Positions 4,956 through 9,503 of a stretch of 9,503 bases of DNA are shown one piece after another. Numbering within the stretch: the stretch's first letter is position 1; each line of letters opens with the position of its first letter. The stretch spans positions 1 through 9,503 of the forward strand of contig JAJZFK010000346.1 of assembly GCA_021805405.1 (NCBI GenBank), in the 5' to 3' direction. The translations under genes were made by a program, and so were the position numbers. This DNA is from a bacterium (GTDB lineage: Bacteria > Armatimonadota > Chthonomonadetes > Chthonomonadales > Chthonomonadaceae). Under the pieces are notes generated by a model that did not search any database, had not been told where the DNA came from, and saw only the letters and a list, made by a program, of their open reading frames with translations.

Positions 4956-6790
4956 CCGCGAGTGCCAGCAAGTGTCCTCTCGGCGCGCTTTCGCTGCGTA
5001 GAATCGAGTACGCGTTTGCGCATTCGTATCTTCTTGGGCGTTACTTCCACCAGCTCCTCTGGTCCAATATATTCAATGCACCGGTCAAGGCTCATCTCAG
5101 TATAGGGCGTGAGGCGCACAGAAATTTCAGAGTTGGACGACCGCATGTTGGTGAGGTGTTTTGCTTTGCATACGTTTACCTCAAGATCGGTATCACGCTG
5201 GTGCTTGCCCACAATCATGCCGGCATACACTTCGTCACCAGGGCCGATGAAGAGAGCACCGCGCTCCTCAGAGTTGGAAAGGCCAAAGCTGGTCGATATG
5301 CCCGTGTCCGATGCTATAAGCGAGCCGTTAATGGTTTTGCCAATGTCGCCGGCGTGAAGATGGTAGCCCTCAAACAGGGAGTGAATTACGCCTACACCTC
5401 GCGTGGACGTGAGGAACTCATTACGGAAGCCCAGAAGTCCGCGAGTTGGTACCAGGTAGGTAAAGTGAAGGCTGCCGTTGGAGAGGTGCATATCCTGAAG
5501 CTCACCTTTGCGACGACCCATCTGCTCTACAACTACGCCCTGGTACTCCTCGCTTACCTGTATATAGACCCTCTCGAAGGGTTCAGTAACCTTGCCATTT
5601 TCATCACGGTGCATGATTACTTCCGGCTGGGCCACCTGGAGCTCGTAGCCTTCGCGGCGCATCGTCTCGATAAGGATAGCCAGGTGGAGTTCTCCACGAC
5701 CGCTCACCATGTAGACGTCGGCTGTGTCGGTTTCTTCTACTCGCAGGCTCACGTTAGTCTCGAGCTCGCGGTACAAGCGATCGCGAAGTTTGCGGCTGGT
5801 GCAATGCTGCCCTTCGCGACCAGCGAGCGGGCTGGTGTTCACACCAAACGCCATGCGCAGGGTTGGCTCGTCTACTGGCAGACTGGGTACTGCTACGGGA
5901 TTATCGCGACTTGCGACGGTATCCCCTATGCCGACATCAGGTAGGCCAGATATGATGCAGATTTCGCCAGCGGAGACTTCGTCCTGCTCAACCTTTTTGA
6001 GGCCCTGGAAGACGAGTGTGGTAACCACTCTGCCAGAGCGAATTTCGCCATGCCTGTTTACAATTGCGATGCTCTCACCAGGGTGGACCTTACCAGAGTG
6101 AATGCGGCCGATACCGAAACGCCCACGGTAGGAGTCGTAGTCGAGATTAGAAATGAGCATCTGTAATGGGCCGTTGGGGTCGCCTTTGGGGGCCGGTAGG
6201 TGACTCACCATCACGTCAAACAGAGGGTCCAGGTTGGTACCAAGGACAGATGGGTCCATGGTGGCAGTGCCCTGACGCGCACAGGTGTAGACGATGGGGA
6301 AGTCAAGCTGCTCTTCGCTGGCACCCAGCTCCACGAACAGATCGAAGGTTTGATCTACCACCCAGTCCGGCCTGGCGTCGCTTCGGTCAATCTTATTGAC
6401 CACCACGATAGCACGGTGGCCCATAGCGAGTGCCTTGGAGGTGACGAAGCGTGTTTGCGGCATAGGACCGTCTACTGCATCTACAAGTAGCAGCACGCCG
6501 TCTACCATGCCCATAACGCGCTCAACTTCACCACCAAAGTCGGCATGACCAGGGGTATCCACAATGTTAATTTTTATACCATTGTGCGACACGGCGGTGT
6601 TTTTACTTACAATGGTGATGCCGCGTTCGCGTTCAAGGTCATTACTGTCCATAACGCGATCAGCGATCTCCTGGTTAGCTCTAAATACGTTGCCCTGCCG
6701 CAGCAGAGCGTCAACCAGAGTCGTTTTACCGTGATCAACGTGTGCAATAATCGCAACATTTCGCAACTGCAAGTCAGCAAAATCTGTCAT
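4952..6790 (-). CDS. typA: Ribosome-associated translational GTPase TypA/BipA
   Basis: TypA/BipA is a translational GTPase that binds the 70S ribosome and supports ribosome assembly and growth at low temperature or stress. The chosen ATG at 6790 has AGAGGA just upstream and gives 612 residues, the family norm. G1 AHVDHGKTT is at 16-24, switch I RERGITI at 54-60, G3 DTPGH at 78-82, G4 NKID at 132-135. The G5 region reads YTCARQG where most members have YASA. Later come RGELHLAILIETMRREGYE, TRGLLGFRNEFLTSTRG, and the C-terminal family signature NMRSSNSEISVRLTP with ELVEVTPKKIRMRKR. The stop codon is part of the pspA promoter, so the two genes are separately controlled but touching. No terminator is evident after it, so some read-through into pspA is likely. 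Confidence 0.97.
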   Translation of the reverse strand: MTDFADLQLRNVAIIAHVDHGKTTLVDALLRQGNVFRANQEIADRVMDSNDLERERGITIVSKNTAVSHNGIKINIVDTPGHADFGGEVERVMGMVDGVLLLVDAVDGPMPQTRFVTSKALAMGHRAIVVVNKIDRSDARPDWVVDQTFDLFVELGASEEQLDFPIVYTCARQGTATMDPSVLGTNLDPLFDVMVSHLPAPKGDPNGPLQMLISNLDYDSYRGRFGIGRIHSGKVHPGESIAIVNRHGEIRSGRVVTTLVFQGLKKVEQDEVSAGEICIISGLPDVGIGDTVASRDNPVAVPSLPVDEPTLRMAFGVNTSPLAGREGQHCTSRKLRDRLYRELETNVSLRVEETDTADVYMVSGRGELHLAILIETMRREGYELQVAQPEVIMHRDENGKVTEPFERVYIQVSEEYQGVVVEQMGRRKGELQDMHLSNGSLHFTYLVPTRGLLGFRNEFLTSTRGVGVIHSLFEGYHLHAGDIGKTINGSLIASDTGISTSFGLSNSEERGALFIGPGDEVYAGMIVGKHQRDTDLEVNVCKAKHLTNMRSSNSEISVRLTPYTEMSLDRCIEYIGPEELVEVTPKKIRMRKRVLDSTQRKRAERTLAGTRG

Positions 6791-6874
6791 TTCATCCTCT
6801 ATCGTAAACGCCCAAAAAAAGTTCAAATATGCGCCATGCGGAAGTAGTACCATCACGCGCAAAACTAAGCACAA

Positions 6875-6904
6875 TTTATATTATACCTTAATAGGGCGCA
6901 GCAA
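6875..6904 (-). promoter_or_regulatory. Probable typA promoter
   Basis: The minus strand carries TATAAT (6885-6880) overlapping TATAAA (6880-6875). For the first no good -35 lies at 16-18 bp. For the second, TTGCTG (6904-6899) is 18 bp upstream. The 5' leader would be about 80 nt. The -10 is strong, the -35 weak. Confidence 0.5.
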
Positions 6905-7049
6905 GGCGGTTAGCCTGTGGCTTTTGGCATAAGTGCGGGGGACGAGGCGTGGTTTACCGGAGGTTTTATACCGAGGTTACTTTAGGCCCTGCGGTATGTT
7001 TCGCGTGAGATAGGGTCAAATATTGAATGAGAGGTGAGTGATGTTGTTG

Positions 7050-7088
7050 TGTGCTGCCCAGCGGCAAGCCATGCAACTGGGCAGCACA
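7050..7088 (-). terminator. Hairpin terminator after the glutaminase-like gene
   Basis: TGTGCTGCCCAG (7050-7061) and CTGGGCAGCACA (7077-7088) form a perfect 12-bp, GC-rich stem with a 15-nt loop, 12 nt past the stop codon. The minus-strand tail is CAACAACAUC rather than a U-tract, so it may terminate with help or protect the mRNA 3' end. Confidence 0.6.
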
Positions 7089-7100
7089 AGGAAGGATCGG

Positions 7101-9209
7101 TTACTTAATGGTTGCTAGTCGTGCCGTAACGTGATCACGAACCAGTAGCGAGAACAGTCCGCCAATTACAGGCCGGGCCACAAATCCCACCTGTTGCCCG
7201 CTTACCGTGTCATACCAGTCCGTAAACGCTCCACGGAAGTTTGAGGTATTTGCAAACCGGTAGATGGCGTTGATGATGCGTGCGCGTACCATCGGGTTAT
7301 CGGTCGCAGCAGCTGTCCACATCTCCCAATCGGTCTTTGTGTAGGTGTGCCGAAGATCGAGCGGGATGCCAAACGGTTTCTCCTGCTTAAGGTACCAGGC
7401 CGAATCCATGGCAAGTACAGATCGCGGTATAAGGTGAAGCCGTAGTGCCTTGTCCGGGAAGGCGTTGTACTTCAGGCTCCAGGTATCTGGCTGTCCATAC
7501 GCGAGCACGAGATGGGGGCCTGTGGTGGATGTGGCGAGTTTCACCCATCCTGCAATGAGCTTGTGCGCTTCCCCGGTGAAATAGGCGGCGTCTGCCGTGT
7601 TGCCGGCATGCTGCGCTATCTGTCCCATGGCTCCAACACCCAGTATGGCCTTAAGAGCGAGGTTTGCGCTGCTCTTGATGAAGCCGGTGAAGTCATCTGT
7701 CTGGTTCTGGAGTGCGGGATCGAGGCCGTTAACGACTTCGTACGCTGCCCACTGTTTCAGTATGGCGTAGTGCTTAAGGCTGTACTCGCGGGCCTGTGCG
7801 GGAGGCATATGCGAAAGGGCAGAATCGAACATGATAAGCATATTTGCCGATTCTTCTACCGGCATATCTTCCTCACGGCCATCGTTATGACCCGAGGCAT
7901 TTGGGTACGACGAGCCTATGTCGTGCTCTGCAAACGGCTTGGGCCACCCACCAGTTTCCGCGTAGGCGAGCAATGGGCGCAGCAAGAGGCGCAACAGGTC
8001 TGGGTTGGCATACTCAAAGACCGGATAGGCGGGGTATTCCACGTCAACTGTGGAGACATTACCGTCGCTGCTTATCTCCTTCATGAACATCCATGGGTTA
8101 GCTTTTGTGCCCACCAGTTCGGTGGCACCAAAGGCCTGCCGGAAGGCGATCGTGCAGATAGCTGCATACTGTGGGCCGCCAACGCGCTCGGCATCTGCGA
8201 CAATTCGGTTGTCGACAGCGGAGCAGTACCTGCTTTCATATGCGTAATCACTCAAAAAGAAAGAGGTCATCGCCTGCCAGGTTGGCCAATAGGATTTCCA
8301 CAGCGGCTGAAGAGGTTTGCCCAGGTAACTAACGGCAGGTGTGCGCTCAAAACCGAGCGCAAATACCAATCGTTTGGTAGCAGCAGTCCCAACCTGCGCG
8401 TATCGTGCCTGGTAAGCGAAGACTGGCCAGCGCTCGTTTAACGGCCTGGGCATATCGCTATCTACGCTGCCGTCCAGCGGTTTGCCTTCTGCTGCCAGTA
8501 CGCGTACTGTTGAGTCCGGCCCAACCTGGGACGTAAGCCCCGTGGTATCCTTCGTCGCAAATACCGCGGATCCCCAACCGGCATAGTCCGATTGTTCAGT
8601 AAGTGGCTTCTGCGTAGCGGCGCTAATAGTATATGCCAGTACTTTGCTGCCAGCAGTCGTAATGGTGTGCCGCGCCCATACAATGGGTTCGCTTGCATTA
8701 CCAGATGCCCATTCACCAGAGATATCGAAGGTAAGCACCGCAGTGTGCGTCCCGCTATCCGTGGAATGCACGGTGGCTGTCATGTATCCAAGAGGTATCG
8801 ACTGCCTTCGTAGATCTGCGGAGAAAACTGGCGAAAGAAAATCGAGGTCAATCTCCACTCCACCCCCGGTTAGCCGGTAGCGTGTGCTGGTTGGCGTTAC
8901 ATCAAGGGAGCGCTGGTGCATACTGGGAAGTGCGGCAACGCCGGAATCAGCCGGTAACATTGCATCACCCAAAAATCTGTAGGGCTTGCCGTCAATTACA
9001 GCGATGCCGCTGATTGCCTTGGTAGCGCCAGTCCAGAAGGCGGACCAGTGCCCTGCAATCCTGGTGGCCGGCTGCCAAACGCTAACGTACGGGTTGCGCA
9101 CTATCAGTGGCGCGGCAGGCGGGCGAATTGGTGCCACGTTCTGTGCACCTGCAACCACTGCAGGTAGAAATAGAGCGAGTGCAGCCAGGGAAATTCTGTT
9201 TGAAACCAT
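7101..9209 (-). CDS. Secreted glutaminase A-like protein (DUF5127/DUF4965/DUF1793)
   Basis: The protein resembles fungal extracellular glutaminase A, which hydrolyses glutamine to glutamate and ammonia; bacterial homologues are mostly uncharacterised. The ATG at 9209 has AGAGG with 5 nt spacing and begins a clear signal peptide (MVSNRISLAALALFLPAVVA, likely cut after AGA at 20-22), giving 702 residues, about the fungal length. The N-terminal beta-rich part (about 35-340) matches the DUF5127 position. The helical C-terminal part carries HDIGSSYPNASGH at 429-441, DMPVEESANMLIM at 448-460, DDFTGF at 505-510, WSLKYNAFPDKAL at 577-589 and PFGIPLDLRHTYTKTDWEMW at 612-631. An in-frame extension to 9470 would bury the signal peptide and is rejected. 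It seems monocistronic. Family assignment is strong; substrate is inferred. Confidence 0.9.
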   Translation of the reverse strand: MVSNRISLAALALFLPAVVAGAQNVAPIRPPAAPLIVRNPYVSVWQPATRIAGHWSAFWTGATKAISGIAVIDGKPYRFLGDAMLPADSGVAALPSMHQRSLDVTPTSTRYRLTGGGVEIDLDFLSPVFSADLRRQSIPLGYMTATVHSTDSGTHTAVLTFDISGEWASGNASEPIVWARHTITTAGSKVLAYTISAATQKPLTEQSDYAGWGSAVFATKDTTGLTSQVGPDSTVRVLAAEGKPLDGSVDSDMPRPLNERWPVFAYQARYAQVGTAATKRLVFALGFERTPAVSYLGKPLQPLWKSYWPTWQAMTSFFLSDYAYESRYCSAVDNRIVADAERVGGPQYAAICTIAFRQAFGATELVGTKANPWMFMKEISSDGNVSTVDVEYPAYPVFEYANPDLLRLLLRPLLAYAETGGWPKPFAEHDIGSSYPNASGHNDGREEDMPVEESANMLIMFDSALSHMPPAQAREYSLKHYAILKQWAAYEVVNGLDPALQNQTDDFTGFIKSSANLALKAILGVGAMGQIAQHAGNTADAAYFTGEAHKLIAGWVKLATSTTGPHLVLAYGQPDTWSLKYNAFPDKALRLHLIPRSVLAMDSAWYLKQEKPFGIPLDLRHTYTKTDWEMWTAAATDNPMVRARIINAIYRFANTSNFRGAFTDWYDTVSGQQVGFVARPVIGGLFSLLVRDHVTARLATIK

Positions 9210-9503
9210 AAACACCTCTTTAAGAGAGCGGCATCGCGACATCATCACGTGCCATTGAAATTTTTGCAACCAACGAGGCAAATGTAGTTTACCAGTAAGG
9301 AACCGAATAACGTTGAAATAGTTATGCAAACGCCAGAATGTGGGCAGGCTAAGCCAGTGTATGCCTGCTGGCAACCGATGTGCGCCGGTGTGTATGTATG
9401 TGGCTGGAAGCGATATTGCGTGCGGCACCACACGTGCAACGCACATGCACGGCATCATTGGCTGGTGCAATGGCAGCTGAGGTTCGAGTGTAATCTAGGA
9501 ATG
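9210..9503. other. Upstream region of the glutaminase-like gene
   Basis: This stretch holds the ribosome binding site (GAGG at 9215-9218) and presumably the promoter, but I find no convincing -35/-10 pair. TTGCCA-N17-TAGCCT on the minus strand is the nearest and is poor. A small inverted repeat CGTGCA/TGCACG lies at 9433-9451. No credible gene end is seen at the window edge. Confidence 0.4.

Larger units (their letters stand above)
6791..7100. other. Intergenic region between the glutaminase-like gene and typA
   Basis: This 310-bp gap holds the hairpin that ends the upstream gene (7050-7088), the typA promoter (6875-6904) and the typA leader. Between 6910 and 7049 I see no coding frame, repeat or RNA gene. 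A minus-strand TTGACC near 7012-7017 has no acceptable -10 at 17 bp. Confidence 0.6.

Noticed and set aside
4949..5944. Plus-strand open frame of 331 codons
   Set aside because: It lies wholly antisense to typA, whose translation matches its family from end to end; the plus-strand product shows no recognisable domain.
6791..6874. N-terminal extension of TypA by 28 residues
   Set aside because: The extension has no family counterpart and begins at the predicted promoter; the ATG at 6790 has a good ribosome binding site and gives the usual length.
7512..8441. Plus-strand open frame of 309 codons
   Set aside because: Antisense to the conserved part of the glutaminase-like gene; Cys/His/Gly-rich product typical of a shadow frame.
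9210..9470. N-terminal extension of the glutaminase-like protein by 87 residues
   Set aside because: It would place a clear signal peptide inside the protein and starts with TTG; the ATG at 9209 has a proper ribosome binding site.

Overview
The window looks like a bacterial chromosome segment with housekeeping and stress genes. All seven complete genes lie on the minus strand and read from high to low coordinates. A short plus-strand 3' end (1-78) converges on them. I see no mobile elements, CRISPR, rRNA or tRNA. The lineage cannot be fixed from sequence alone. The near-even base composition, a primary-type sigma factor with a long low-complexity N-terminus, a PspA/Vipp1 gene beside a degenerate J-domain gene, and a fungal-type glutaminase-like exoprotein would suit a Terrabacteria-type lineage such as Armatimonadota, but this is a low-confidence guess.

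Layout in transcription order: (1) 9209-7101, a secreted 702-residue protein of the glutaminase A-like DUF5127/DUF4965/DUF1793 family, ending in a 12-bp hairpin. (2) 6790-4952, the ribosome-associated GTPase TypA/BipA, behind its own -10 element. (3) A stress-type operon: pspA (4773-3940), a J-domain-like protein without the HPD triad (3930-3418), and 4a-hydroxytetrahydrobiopterin dehydratase (3440-3153), probably followed by a NifS/IscS-type cysteine desulfurase (3074-1923). (4) 1533-166, a sigma-70 factor.

Two minus-strand promoters stand out. TTGACA-N17-GATAAT overlaps the typA stop codon and should drive pspA; its 17-bp spacer holds a 15-bp perfect inverted repeat that looks like an operator. 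TTGACA-N17-TATAAT, a perfect sigma-70 consensus, starts 11 bp past the desulfurase stop codon and should drive the sigma gene through a leader of about 345 nt that contains a hairpin and a possible short ORF. The sigma factor itself carries Arg and Ala at the two region 2.4 positions that are Gln and Thr in E. coli sigma-70 and read the -12 base pair.

The most interesting combination is pspA with the J-like gene. In chloroplasts a J-protein/Hsp70 system remodels the PspA homologue VIPP1. Here the J-like protein has lost HPD but has an N-terminus resembling the membrane-binding helix of PspA, which suggests a dedicated PspA partner rather than an ordinary DnaK co-chaperone.
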